Below, in pieces: positions 23,941 through 34,974 of a stretch of DNA of 64,000 bases. This DNA comes from Corythucha ciliata (taxonomy: Eukaryota; Arthropoda; Insecta; Hemiptera; Tingidae), in NCBI GenBank assembly GCA_038030265.1, contig CM075942.1:38406751-38470750 (forward strand), given 5' to 3'. The notes beneath the pieces are model-generated. The model worked only from the letters and a program-made list of their open reading frames with translations. It ran no database searches and was not told the origin of the DNA. Both the position numbers and the translations under genes were made by a program. The number at the start of each line of letters is the position of its first letter. Within the stretch, counting starts at the first letter, position 1.

Positions 23941-25480
23941 TGTTCAGGTTTTGTACAAATGTACAAAAGGTTTTGTTCAAATAATCAAGGAGCCAATTGT
24001 CGATACGGTGAGTTTTACCACCACGGACATCAATTTGACGTGCGGATGGCTCGTAAGAATACCCCTCGGAGACTGGCTGAACCCAAACTGGAAGTAAGGG
24101 TTCAGGACAGGCGAATGAAGTGATGGGGGAATATTTGACTGAGAGGGAACGACAGGTCCCTTCGTGCGGGCACAACGACGCGACGCAGTCGTGGGGCCAC
24201 CAATGGGCCTTGTGGAGATCCTCAGCCTTCATCAATTTACTAATCTGAAAGACGAATTGTAGCTTGAATGCGCCAGAATCTGGAAGAAACACTCAACGTG
24301 CGTAATTTCCCAAGCATTATCTTTTGCAGGAATTTCGAACGGTTTTTGTTTTCGTTTACCACCCTTTCACTCGTGTAGATATAGGTACTATGAAATTAAG
24401 TCAAAAAGGCTTTTCCGTTCGAATGGAAAATAAAAGTCACGGAAATCTTGGATGACAGCGAAATCCTTCCTTTTCCCTTCTTTCTCCGTGTCACAATAAA
24501 TATAAATAGAAACCTTTTTCTTCGGAAAGAAAACAATTGTCAACATTATTCCCGAGAGGTTGACTGAGAGGTCTGGAGGGAGAACGAATCAATGAATTCG
24601 TAAGGCTTCAAAGAATGGAAAGGGGAGGTTTGACTATAGAAAAAATTCAGTTCAACTCACTTTAGTATCCTGAATATTCTCTCTTTAAAACAACGTATTA
24701 GACTTGAACGTTTTATTATTTCCTCTCTCTCGTTAACAAGATTTAACAAGAAGAAGATAGAACGGGGAGCAGAAAACTTGAAGCAAATTAGATCAGCCGT
24801 CTGATATTTTGCGACCGTATTTGTGCAATAGTAATAAGCCCGGAGACCTACCTGAACATATAGATCAAGGGCTCCTTCTGAACGAAAGAACAGTGGAATT
24901 CAAACGAAAGTTATAAGATTAAGCTGAATGAACCGGAGGGATCGAATTCAACCATATAACTTCATTAGTACAAACGGGCAATAAAACTACATTAGCCCAG
25001 TCAATTCGTGCTTTGACAAAAATAAGTACTGTAATGACTTCTCTGTTTTGAATCGAAATAAGCAAAAATACTCAACCTGAGTGACGACTATGAATAAGGG
25101 CCTTAGTAATGGCGTTTTTCTTTCAACGCAATACACTCGTGTGGTGTAAGTTTTCCCACCCGTCCACTCAGAATTGAAACATATATTTATAGAGAGAACG
25201 CTGCACTTACACTTGTGTAGTGTGAGGAAAGGAAATCGCTATAAGTTTCTCGACGAATTCTTGGGTATTTCGGCTGATGTTTTTGCCCGAGGGGGGGGGG
25301 GACATAACCCCCCTTCCACAGTCGAACAAAAACAAAATGACAAATTTCGCACTTTTCCCTCTGAATCTCTTTTAGTTCGAATGCTAAGCAAAACTAGAAA
25401 AACATGTCAACGTTCAAAATGAGAGAAGGCAAGATTTTATTCACAAATCACTGTTTACTTTTTTAAAGGGTGGAACAGGA
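23941..25480. other. No gene recognised (one possible micro-exon)
   Basis: AT-rich DNA. A frame at 23936-24292 minus has no recognisable domain. See 24852-24877 for a possible micro-exon. Confidence 0.4.
24852..24877 (-). other. Possible 26-nt micro-exon
   Basis: On the minus strand a good acceptor (ctgttctttcgttcag) and a good donor (TTCAG|GTAGGT) bracket 26 nt. The length does not fit in frame between 31789-31906 and the DITQKG exon, so it would have to be untranslated, belong to another isoform, or be chance. Splice-like sites alone are weak evidence. Confidence 0.15.
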
Positions 25481-25483
25481 TAA

Positions 25484-25607
25484 GGCCCGCCGCAAATTGA
25501 GCCCACGCGTAGGTCACCCAAGCTCAAAAAACACTTAAAAGACTATCCAATGTCAACTGTTTTTTGAGCTTAGGTGACCCACGCTTGGGGTCAATTTGCG
25601 GAGGGCC
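25484..25607. mobile_element. PIF/Harbinger-like MITE with TAA duplication
   Basis: 124 bp. ggcccgccgcaaattgagcc faces ggtcaatttgcggagggcc. The pairing continues through aggtcacccaagctcaaaaa opposite tttttgagcttaggtgaccc. Exact TAA is at 25481-25483 and 25608-25610. The GGSCC start and TWA duplication are characteristic of PIF/Harbinger. Confidence 0.8.
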
Positions 25608-25610
25608 TAA

Positions 25611-26326
25611 GTTTGACCAAAAAAATGGGAGAAAATAGACCCCATTTGTGATCGAAAACACCCTTTACACCATGGTTACCATGGCATATATGGTAAGCAT
25701 GAACCTCAAAAGGTGCGAGCGAGCCATAATACATTTCCGAGTTTGAGAACCGGAAAATATCTGGAAGATGATGTAATTCAAGTCCTTTTTAATACTTAAT
25801 AAAAACTGGAGCCATGGTGAATGATGAACGCCAATAAATCCCGAAAATAACGAAAAGAAAAAAATTTAAAGGCATTATAGGTGTACGTACATACTACCAA
25901 TTGTGCAATGTTTTCAACAGTGAAGCAAAATCAAAGATCCTTAAAAGGCGACCTTTTCGGCTATCTAAGTTGCTTTTGAATGTAACACGTTCACAGACGC
26001 TTGTTTTATCAATTTTTGTTCTTTCAACGCGATACACTCAAGAAAGGGACAACGTCTGAATAAAATGGGGCCAGAGGTTAACCAAGTAAAAAAATCCAAA
26101 GTAAAAAGTAAAAAAAGGATTTTGAGAAATAGCAGTAAGAACGAAGAAAAACTCCGATAAGCTTTTTTTAAAGCTGCTGACACATAAAGTCGGTCGTTAT
26201 AATCCTTAAGGACTCTTGCTCTTACTTCTGTAAGGACTATTTCAGCTTGTTTGGACATCCTGCGTCAAATTATAATGAAAAAAAGAAGAAGAAAAAATTC
26301 TGACATTTTCCTCGCTAATAAAATAG
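25611..26326. other. No gene recognised
   Basis: Short stretch between two MITEs; chance frames only. Confidence 0.4.
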
Positions 26327-26329
26327 TTA

Positions 26330-26845
26330 GGGTGCGTTCATAGTGAATCACCTTCACTGCGATACCTCGATGAGCGATGCCCCGATGAAACATCGATGAA
26401 GAACAAACATCAATAATTGCATGGGACTGTTCATAGTGAAGCACCCTCACTGCGATGTGATCTTCGATACCTCGCTACTATCATCGATGATTTGAACCAT
26501 ATGGTTCCTCGACCCCCCTCCTGCCCGTTGCTTTTTTTTCTTTTTTTTCAAAATAGGGGTTAAAGCCTGAAGGGGACAGGTGTGCGTGACTTACGTAAAT
26601 TGTGTGAAGGTGGAATTTAAAAGATTTTGAAAAGAAAAAAAAGCAACGGGCAGGAGGGGAGGGCGAGGAACCATATGGTTCAAATCATCGATGATAGTAG
26701 CGAGGTATCGAAGATCACATCGCAGTGAGGGTGCTTCACTATGAACAGTCCCATACAATTATTGATGTTTGTTCTTCATCGATGTTTCATCGGGGCATCG
26801 CTCATCGAGGTATCGCAGTGAAGGTGATTCACTATGAACGCACCC
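26330..26845. mobile_element. Fold-back element, 516 bp, TTA duplication
   Basis: Two arms of about 205 bp are nearly identical inverted copies around a spacer at about 26540-26640. The ends are gggtgcgttcatagtgaatc and gattcactatgaacgcaccc. TTA is at 26327-26329 and 26846-26848. Inside each arm the motif ttcatagtgaa(t/g)caccttcac occurs twice (26338 and 26431), so the arm itself is a tandem of two half-elements. Mirror-image short frames are artefacts of the palindrome. Confidence 0.85.
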
Positions 26846-26848
26846 TTA

Positions 26849-28440
26849 TGAACATTAGACAAAATAATAACTACATTGGTTCTATCCAACTCCCACGGAG
26901 CTTCGGAGTCCTTGGTTGGTGGTGGGTCCTTGGTGGATATAATGTATAGACGAGAGATAAATCGGTAAAAAAATCGTTTCACTTTCAGCAGTGTATTGTC
27001 CACTCCATCTCATACATTATTAAAAAGACAAAAGAGAACAAGATTAAAAAATGCTAACTGAGACTTTAAGTAGAAAAGCGAAGAGCAATGCTAGACCACG
27101 CACTGCTGAAACAATTCAGTTGATCGCTCTATAAGATGACAACTAGACTTCTTGTTTCTCAGGTTATCGAAGACGAACTACCTTGATGAACAGTTATAAA
27201 ATGACAGTACGTGGGATTGACTGATACAAGAGAAAGGGCTTTTAGTAACTTCAAAAATGTCTGATAACTTTCCTAGGAACCACTTCATAGACTGCTTTTC
27301 TATCATTTTTCTCATTTAGACGCTTTGGTGTCAAATCTTTTCTTCCTGAGATGTCTTATTGGTGAAAAAGCTGCACATTTGTGTCAAAATGAAAAAAGAG
27401 GGGGGTAAAAGGAAATATCGAGCACAAAAAGACCATATCCATTTATCTAATACTGTCTTTTTCACGGAATAAAATAGTGAGAATGAAAAATAAAAAGGGA
27501 TAGAAACGATTTCCGTAACCGTGACATCTAGCTCAATAAGAGAGAGTTTAACTCTCCTAGATTTACTAACGCGATGAACCACTGAAATAGTCCCAAAGAA
27601 ACGAATTCACCCCTCCCCACACCAGAATCAAAAACCAGAGTAGTCCAATTTCGCTAGATCCGATTTGAATGGAAATTATCCCTTTTTTATGGCTGACCAG
27701 TTTCTACTCGTATCAAACCGCGTATACATGATTATTATTAGAACTCACAGAGGACCACCAAACTCGAGTGATTCTGTTACATACACGCAGGACTTGAAGA
27801 GATACGGACTTCTCGCACGCTACACGATTGCTCGCACCGAAGCCGCAAGAAAAGTATGATGTCAAATCAATTAGCATTTAGTTTGAGTACGATTATGTTC
27901 ATAGGAGCTTCAATGAACCATACCCTACGAGCAATCAGTACTCGAAAGTTTTAAAAATTGCCCAAGTAATCGGATTGAATGGGACATCCAGGCAACTGCC
28001 GTGCTGGTGTTTCAGTTGCAAGGCTATTTGTAGTACTTGTTTACCCAGGGACAGTACCACACGCGTGCTTCGATGCAATTGGAAGGATCAAGAATGCAGG
28101 AAACGATGAGCGAGATTTTCCTACTCCTATCTGTGGCAGTGGCGTACCGTGGTAGGGGCGACGATGGTAGAGCACCCCGGGCCAACGGTCAGAGGAGGCC
28201 CCTTTTAAAGATGGGAAAATGTGGATTTTTAGGTTGTATCTCCATGGATACAGGAATGTGAAAAGGAGACTTTATATCCGGTTGGACAATAATTGGGCTT
28301 CGTTAGACGGTTTATAGAATCACTCACGCCAGTCGCTGGGCTGTACCTGCTATACAAGGGTGAGGGGGACACTATGGATGCGTTATCCCTGGGCCCGGCC
28401 TTCCTTTGGGGGGTCCGGATTTTTTAAAAATCAAGAAAAG
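26849..28440. other. No gene recognised
   Basis: Unique-looking DNA. Several short frames, none with a known motif or splice sites. Confidence 0.4.
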
Positions 28441-28445
28441 GAAGA

Positions 28446-28590
28446 AAATTTGCTTCAGGCAGTAGTAGTCACACCCGAAAGATGTCCGTGGATACGGTAC
28501 TGTTTATTTATTAATTTATTCCGTTTTACGGCCGGTTTACGGAGACGAAGAGCATAGGAGCCATAGGCGTTGGTGGGTGATCAAGTAATA
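28446..28590. repeat. Dispersed repeat, copy 1 (pair with 62517-62655)
   Basis: Shares gtagtagt(c/t)acacccgaaaga, then tttacggccggtttacgg and gacgaagag...cgttggt with 62517-62655 in the same orientation. Family unknown. The conserved central part is about 130 bp. Confidence 0.7.
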
Positions 28591-28796
28591 GGAGAAGAGG
28601 AGCGTGGTGGGGTTGGATGTGTAAAGAAAAGGAGAGTGCTCAACTGGATGGCGAAGAAGGAGCGGGGTTAGAGTGAAATGCGCATAGTCAGATCGCCAGC
28701 GAGAACTTCTATATACTTTGAGAAAATGTACCCTGCAACGAAACTATAGGGACGTATCCACCGATCCACGTCAAAAAGAAGAACATTACTGAGGCT

Positions 28797-29610
28797 CAAG
28801 TTCTACTGTAGTTGGACCTCAACTGTGGTAAAGCGCCCCATACACTATGCGATTGCCTGCAGGCCGTCGCCTCAAGAGGCGAACGTCAGGCCAAAATCGA
28901 CGGGCAACATACACTGTCAGTCAACGATCTCACGTCCGATCCTAGCCGGTCCTACGGCCACACACCTTCAGTTTTCACGGACTGCAGTCCATGGCCTGAA
29001 GGCTATCTGAAGATTAACTGATAAATGTGTGGGTAACCCTGTGTGGGGGCCTCACGATTGCCTTCAGTTAAACTGAAAGTGTATGGGGCCCTTAAGGGGT
29101 TTATACCGTGGATGGAGTTTATAGCTGTGGTTAGAGCTTTACTGTGGTTGGACCTTTCCAGTGATTGGGAGCTTTTCTGTAGTTCGACCTTTGCTATTTT
29201 TGGAGCTTTGATGTATAATTGGACATTTGCAGTGGCTATACCTTTGCTGCGGCTGGAACACAACTGTTTTTGGAGCTCTGCTGCGGTTGGAACTGAACTG
29301 TTATTGGCCCTTTTTTGTGATTGGAGCTTTACTGTGGTATGGAGATTTTCCGAGAGTGAGACGTTACTGTGGTTGGAGGTTCTAACTGTGGTTGAAGCTT
29401 ATTATTAGTTGTGTTAGAGCTTTCCTGTGGTAGGACCATTGCTGTGGTTGAACATTTACTGTGGTTTGACCTTTGCTGGGGTTGGAACATTTGCTGTTGT
29501 TGGATCTTAGCAGTGGTATGGGGGTTTGCTGTATTTGGGCCTTTTTTCGGTTTTGGAGTTTGTCCGTTATCGGAGCTTTACTGTGATTGTATGCAGGTCT
29601 GCCGAGAAAG
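28797..29610. repeat. Degenerate minisatellite, unit about 20-22 bp, split by a MITE
   Basis: Diverged units of the form gtggttggagctttact run mainly from 29095 to 29600. A few units sit before the MITE at 28800-28828. Plus-strand frames crossing it are Trp/Leu-rich repeats for that reason and are not proteins. A short inverted block of the same satellite is at 57525-57600. Confidence 0.75.
28832..29092. mobile_element. MITE with AGCGCCCCATACACT ends, TAA duplication
   Basis: 261 bp. agcgccccatacact faces agtgtatggggccct, flanked by TAA at 28829-28831 and 29093-29095. It is inserted in the (ggttggagctttactgt)n minisatellite, whose units resume on both sides. PIF/Harbinger-like by ends and duplication. 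Confidence 0.75.
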
Positions 29611-29908
29611 AGTGACAAGGCGAGGATGCCGGAATTTCGGAAATCGGGGTGAAGAAGAAGAAGAAGAACAAACCCCCCGACCTCCACTCATAGTAAGAAT
29701 AACAGTGGAACGGGGAAGGGTTGTGGACGAATTCTTGTGTTGGAAATGAATTTATGAAATACGTATTTATTAATATTACACAAATTATTTGGTGGCACTT
29801 CGTTGGAAGGAAATCATTCACAGAGCAATCAATTAATTGTTTAAATAAAGACTTTACCACGGGTTCCTCTCCATGTGATAGGATTCCAACACTTTGGAAG
29901 TGAAAAAT

Positions 29909-30042
29909 GCAGTTCTATAACTTCGAACTGTCACTATCACTGTCTCTTTCCACCCGTCCTCCCCATCAACATGTGATTTAATTCTGGACGGACTGGTGGA
30001 AAAGGATATTCCTAGGAACAATGATATCTTACAGAACAGGCC
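29909..30042. mobile_element. MITE, GGGGCCTGTTCTATAACTT family, copy 1
   Basis: Shares ttctataactt, then atcactgtctctttccaccc and ccatcaacatgtgatttaat with 41699-41822. The right end is atcttacagaacaggcccc. The left end has lost the terminal GGGGCC. It belongs to the wider cccacccgtc group. Confidence 0.65.
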
Positions 30043-30044
30043 CC

Positions 30045-31788
30045 CTGTTCTACTGTTTGACGGGATGCATACATTCCTACTAACCCTCGTAGTTTAAGCG
30101 ATCTTACTAACAATGTTAAAATCCGTTATTTAACTCTACGCGGTGAAATTATGTTCCTGGTTTATTCAAGACATGAGGGGCCTCATTGAGATTTCCACCT
30201 CGGGCCGGGCCCCGATAGTTGTAGGTCCACCAAATGTCATACACTGCAGCAGGGCCCATGCTGGTGGGAGCGGGGGACCCACATTGTGGAATTATTCACA
30301 ATTGAGAAGGAACTCGATCACTGACCGTACTATGTGATAGTGCTTTCCTATACATTCGGATTTGATGTGGAGGGTGTGGTTCACAGCGCCCCTATAGTTT
30401 GAACGACAAGCCGTAGCCGTAGGCAGCCAAAATGGTGTCCCTGCTCTGCATACACAATTTCATGCTCGTACGGGGACATCAAAGTATTATAACGACCGGA
30501 ATCCTATGATATCCTGCTATGAGGGTTTTACATATCTTAATACGCATGTCGAACGATTTTCTCCAAGGTTCCTCCTCTTGACCACGCTACCAATAACATC
30601 CTATAAAGCCAGGAAGTTAATGTTTTCCGAAGTTTGACCTAATTGTTTGTACGGCTCCGCGATTTAAAGGGGTAAACGTTTAGGTTGAAAAGATAATTCA
30701 ACGCAATCTAGTATCACGATAATTATTTTTGTTACCCAGAAAACACGCTTCGTTACTGTAAATCCACTATCCAGAAATACGCATGCTAATGGTAATTCCT
30801 GTAAGCATCCAGGAACGAGCTAGTTAACAGCTTTTAGATAATATTGCCTTGTTCGACTTCCACTTAAAAAGCTACATTGAACCAGCTAGGTCAATGCTGA
30901 GCTATTAAAAACACAAAAGCGCCACCTTATTTTGATGTATTTTATAAACTCACACGAGTGGAAATTCAAAAGGGATGTCCCTCGTTACGGAAATCCCTCA
31001 ACCGGCTTTGATTAGCCACACAAAGGTACACAAGGTCCTTACAGCAACAAAGTGCGACAGTGAAAAGGTGAATTATTTTATTTTTAAAAGGTATCATTGG
31101 AAATGCATTACTTTACTCTTTCATTTACTTGAGGTAGTGATGGCTAAAGAGAAGGGGCTTTTGGGCCTGGAAATTGAAACGAATTATTGCTTTTTTCACA
31201 AGTATTTTTTTAAAATGAAGAATTGAGAGAGTTTTTTAATAAGTAGATAAGATAATGTGAAACTTAGGAAACTCCTTTCCTATCCATTAATAGAAGAGTG
31301 CCAGCAACTTTATTGCACAACCCACTGCTGCTTCATCCATTAGCAATTAAGGACTGGGAGGGGTTCTACTACACTTCAGGGGAAGTTATTAGAGAGTAAT
31401 GAAATTAAATTTATAATAATCCCTTATTTCCCTGCCTCCCTAGCCAGAGGAACGAATTGTGCAAGAAAACAATGAAGGCAACGTTAAAAACTTGCTTTTA
31501 TTTTACGGCTATTAATTCAAAATTAAGGCCTGGGATTAGAATTAATAATGGTTGGGGGGGGGGGATTGTTTTTCAGGGTGACTGGTGGACATTTAAAGTT
31601 TCAAAAACTTTATGAAAGGCCCCCGAGAAAGAATCTTTTACGAAAAAAGACATTTTTCTCAGGTAACAAACAGACCCTTCCTCACCCATCCATTATCTTT
31701 TTTAACAATCTATTGTCACTTTCATCCTCCTGCCATTTCTTCTTGGTCTAAATTCCGGGGCTTACAAAAAGGAAAACAATAAACTCAC
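30045..31788. other. No gene recognised; a shared 48-bp block near 30077-30125
   Basis: The block containing actacgaggg and gttagtaagatcgctta (minus strand) recurs at 50849-50895. The remainder is unique-looking. Confidence 0.4.
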
Positions 31789-31906
31789 CCACTGCACCTG
31801 GAAAACTATGTGACTCTGGTTTTGACGCAAAGCCTGGATCCTCGATTTGCTGGAGCCAAGCGTAGAGCTCTTCAAGATCAATCAAACTGTGGTTCCTTTG
31901 ATCCAT
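31789..31906 (-). CDS. Candidate first coding exon, possibly an alternative DIP2 start
   Basis: An ATG in good context (gcaATGG), preceded by an in-frame TGA, opens a frame of 39 codons plus one base. It begins MDQRNHSLIDLEELYAWLQ, continues as QIEDPGFASKPESHSFPGAV, and stops at a strong donor, GTGG|GTGAGT. A second possible donor is CCAG|GTGCAG at 31798. Both donors leave phase 1 with a G, exactly what the DITQKG exon at 7632 needs (G|GT GAT). The composition looks like real protein. I do not recognise the sequence, and the link to DIP2 rests only on strand and phase. It could be the first exon of an unrelated gene, or chance. Confidence 0.4.
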
Positions 31907-32539
31907 TGCAAATCCATTGAAATTTCAAATGTATTTCAAATTCATTGTTTAAAACGAGGCTTCTTGCATCGTACCCTAAAGACACTTGGTCACAAACTGA
32001 AAAGGGCTCTAAAATTATACCAGCTGAAAAAGGGATGCTGGAGGGTGTTGTGGTGGTTGGAAAGCTGAAAAGCATCCCCCACCCGTCGCCCAAGCGGTAA
32101 CTATACACCCTCAATAAGGATAAAACGTTTCACCCACCTGAGAAGGGCGCGGGTGGAAGAATATCCGAAAGAGGGCTAGTAGTGCGTGCGCAACAGGCAG
32201 GAAAGGGATGATAACGGGAGGCCAAAGAAGTTCGAGATAGAGTGTGGTCAGGGAAGAATCTCTAAAAGTTCTTATGTCGAAAACTCTCCCAAGCACATTG
32301 CAACAGTGGAAAATCAATTAAAAGAGCAATAGATGATCAAAGCTAAATAATTAAACTCGCCGAGAGCAGCAGCGACTTATCAAACATCATGAACAGGAAA
32401 TTTCCGTTTAAAACTAGTCGGATTCACCGTACGCGAAAATTAGGTACGGTCACGATCTCAAGTCGCACCCAGCATTGCTTTATTGACTTTAATAAGAAAA
32501 GATAAGTATATAAGATAAAGGATGAGACACGAGAGAGTA

Positions 32540-32575
<36 letters not shown>

Positions 32576-34150
32576 CTGATTCGGTGGACAACAATAGTGG
32601 CTACTTGGCTAGCCAAGAGCCAATGGTGTGGTGACTGAGGTGAAGAGCACGTTCGCTATACTTGCTACCTGGACGAAACGTGACTTGAAGGATGACACTC
32701 CCAACTTGGTCGCATTGTACAGTCACAGACGAATAAGGAATGGAATGATCTGGGAAGGGGGTTAACAGCAAAAACGAGATAAGAAAAAAAGAAAGGGGTG
32801 CGAAATTAATAATGATACTCGATTTGATAAATATGCTGTTCAGCTAAACTATTCTAGACTAAGAAAACAGGAAGCATCATGTCTCAAATTAAACACCATT
32901 TTAAGATGCATTCACTCTGAGAACGTACCTAATTCATTAATTTCCATCAAGATTTACCCCCAGGTTGCTGTAGAGTGTACCATTTTTATTATTTTTTGAA
33001 AAAAGCAAAAAATAGCGTGAGGTGTCACGCGAAACATCGCACTCTAAAAAATTCAAAGAGTTTAGACGAGACCGTTCGGCGTTTCCATACTTCACCAACT
33101 TCAAGCGTCCTATTGAAAGAATCTAATGGTTAAGAATGGAAGACCAAAAGGGTTTCGAGGATAACGGAGGGATGATTCATTACATCACACACATTCATCC
33201 CTCTTTGAATTTCAGAATATCCCTCTTTTGCCGAGAACGATGGAGCGCGGGTGGAAGATAATGGGGATGAACACATTTTTACTTCCATGTTTTGGCCTTA
33301 TCTTCTACTTATTCAAGCCGACGAATATAGCCTTCTTTCTTATCCACTTCTCAAAGAAATGTCAAGGATAATTTTTTTGGAGCGAATAAAATAAATTGGA
33401 TTCAATTTTTTATGTGAAGAAGTTAAAAATGAACGAAAAAAGAGACTTACTAGCGAGAGTATATAACAACGTAATTATACATTTTTGACTCGTTGGCCAA
33501 AGGCTATACCCTCCAGAAAATTCAGAGATAGAACATCGCGATCTCTCAATGTTCATTCAGACTCAAGAAGTCTTTCAACAAGCATTTGAACTGGCTTTCA
33601 GAAAAACCATGATTTGTGTCTCTCTTCTCATTACTGACATTGAGAAGGAGCAAAAAATAAATTTAATTTTAAGCTATCTCGGATTTGTATACTGAATTTT
33701 TCCCTCCATACGTTCTGTGAAGGAAGCGGAAAATCCGACAAAAAGAACACCAAAATGTATTCCAATGATAAATTAGGCTTGGAAAATGAAAATGAAATTA
33801 AATTAGAGGGGGTGCAGCTGATTCCGGGTATCCCAAGGATGGCGGGGGAATATATGTGTTGGTTCAATCTTCGAGGGTTTTATTAATTAAATACTCAAAC
33901 AGCTGCACGCACTAATTCGCTCAAAAATATTCCTTCAGAAACACATTAAGAAACCTAATAAAATCACAAAATCAGAAGAGTGGAAAGATAAAGTTTGGTC
34001 TGGGACAGTGTAGTTTGGTTAAATAACCCGATTGACACCCATTTTCACCGCCGAAATGAGTGCAATGTATATGAAATATAGGTTTGAGGGGTAAGCTAGC
34101 AACCCCGCTACCTATGTGACGTCATACTTCAGTTGCCAGGCAACTTTGCA
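31907..34150. other. No gene recognised; (GA)n at 32541-32571
   Basis: Includes the upstream side of the candidate exon (possible promoter side on the minus strand). I see no convincing TATA or initiator. A GA microsatellite lies at 32541-32571. Confidence 0.4.
32541..32571. repeat. (GA)n microsatellite
   Basis: An uninterrupted run of about fifteen GA dinucleotides. Confidence 0.95.
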
Positions 34151-34156
34151 CACTTA

Positions 34157-34499
34157 AGCCCTGTTCACATGAAGCGATTTTTCAAACAATGTCGCGCACA
34201 ACTTCTTTGAAAGCACCTGGCCCCCTATTCTGCAACTCTTATCGCGAGCGTTAGCGAAATAAACAAGGTGAATAATTGAAAATAATCAGCTGAGAAATTT
34301 TGCTAACGCACGCGTTATGAGTTACAGAATAGAGGGGCTGATTACTTTCAATTGTTCACCTTGTTTATTTCGCTAACGCACGCGTTAAGAGTTGCAGAAT
34401 AAGGGGGCTGTTCCGTGATAAAACTATCGTTAAGATCTTATGTTTTTGAAGAGATTGCTCGCGATATGCCTGGAAAATGTGTATCGTGTGAACCGGGCT
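34157..34499. mobile_element. MITE with AGCCCTGTTCACA ends, TTA duplication, carrying a nested MITE
   Basis: 343 bp. agccctgttcacatgaagcg faces tgtatcgtgtgaaccgggct. TTA is at 34154-34156 and 34500-34502. A 189-bp insertion of another family occupies 34220-34408, so the original was about 150 bp. Confidence 0.75.
34220..34408. mobile_element. MITE, GCCCCCTATTCTGCAACT family, 1.5 units
   Basis: A hairpin unit (ccccctattctgcaactctt... to ...gagttacagaatagagggg) is followed by an extra half unit ending gttgcagaataagggggc. The core cgctaacgcacgcgtta repeats. A complete single copy is 44881-45000 and a fragment is 34533-34588. Confidence 0.75.
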
Positions 34500-34532
34500 T
34501 TAAAAACGATGGGATGATGAAGACAAAAGAGG

Positions 34533-34588
34533 TTCTGTAACTCATTACGCGAGCGTTAGCAAAATTTCTCAGCTGATTACTTTCAATG
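34533..34588. mobile_element. Fragment of the CCCCCTATTCTG family abutting the LINE
   Basis: ggttctgtaactcattacgc and caaaatttctcagctgatta match the family arm. The LINE reverse transcriptase frame ends exactly here, so this insertion or a linked deletion removed the LINE 3' part. Confidence 0.6.
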
Positions 34589-34973
34589 ATGAGGAATACA
34601 AAGCTGTGTCGTCTGCGAAAAGCGCCATACTCACATAGGGGACCTTTGGGATATCGTTAATGAACAAAATAAACAGAAGAGGGGCAAGAATGGATCCTTG
34701 AGGGACACCAACGTGGACTGGGAACAATGAGAAAATGGCTGAATTTAAAGACACAAAGAACTGTCGATCACTTACTATTATTAGATCACGTCGATCACTT
34801 AGATTATTTTAATTAAGTACGGTGGGAATTCAAGCTGAATCAGTTTGTATAGAAGGCCATAGTGCCAAACCGTGTCAAAGGCTTTTTCTATGTCGAGTAA
34901 CACCATACCTGTGTGCTTGCGCACGTTAAAACTACTAGTTTTGTCGTACACAACCCGGCACAATTGAGCTTCC
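34588..34973 (-). pseudogene. LINE ORF2 RT palm
   Basis: Resumes after the insertion with EAQLCRVVYDKTSSF, then GMVLLDIEKAFDTVWHYGLL (catalytic motif A Asp). After a frame break come GVPQGSILAPLLFILFINDI (motif B) and FADDTALYSSS at about 34608-34619 (catalytic FADD). All key residues are visible, but the frame is broken between 34754 and 34804 and the thumb is missing. Confidence 0.9.
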
Positions 34974-34974
34974 C

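Larger units (their letters stand above)
7633..31788 (-). other. Putative DIP2 intron
   Basis: If 31789-31906 is a DIP2 exon, this is one intron of about 24 kb. If the ordinary N-terminal exon lies beyond the window, the intron is longer still. It contains only transposon-derived and simple-sequence DNA, plus one possible micro-exon at 24852-24877. The intron 3' end is excellent: a run of T and C just upstream of ctag at 7633-7636. Confidence 0.5.

Noticed and set aside
26265..26949. Paired frames starting MRVLHYEQSH on both strands
   Set aside because: Product of the palindromic 516-bp element, not genes.
29043..29749. Trp/Leu-rich frames of 112-121 codons
   Set aside because: They read through a minisatellite and a MITE. 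The apparent protein repeats follow the DNA repeat unit.
31031..31070. 23-nt block between an acceptor-like and a donor-like site on the plus strand
   Set aside because: Such chance pairs are common; no coding or phase support.
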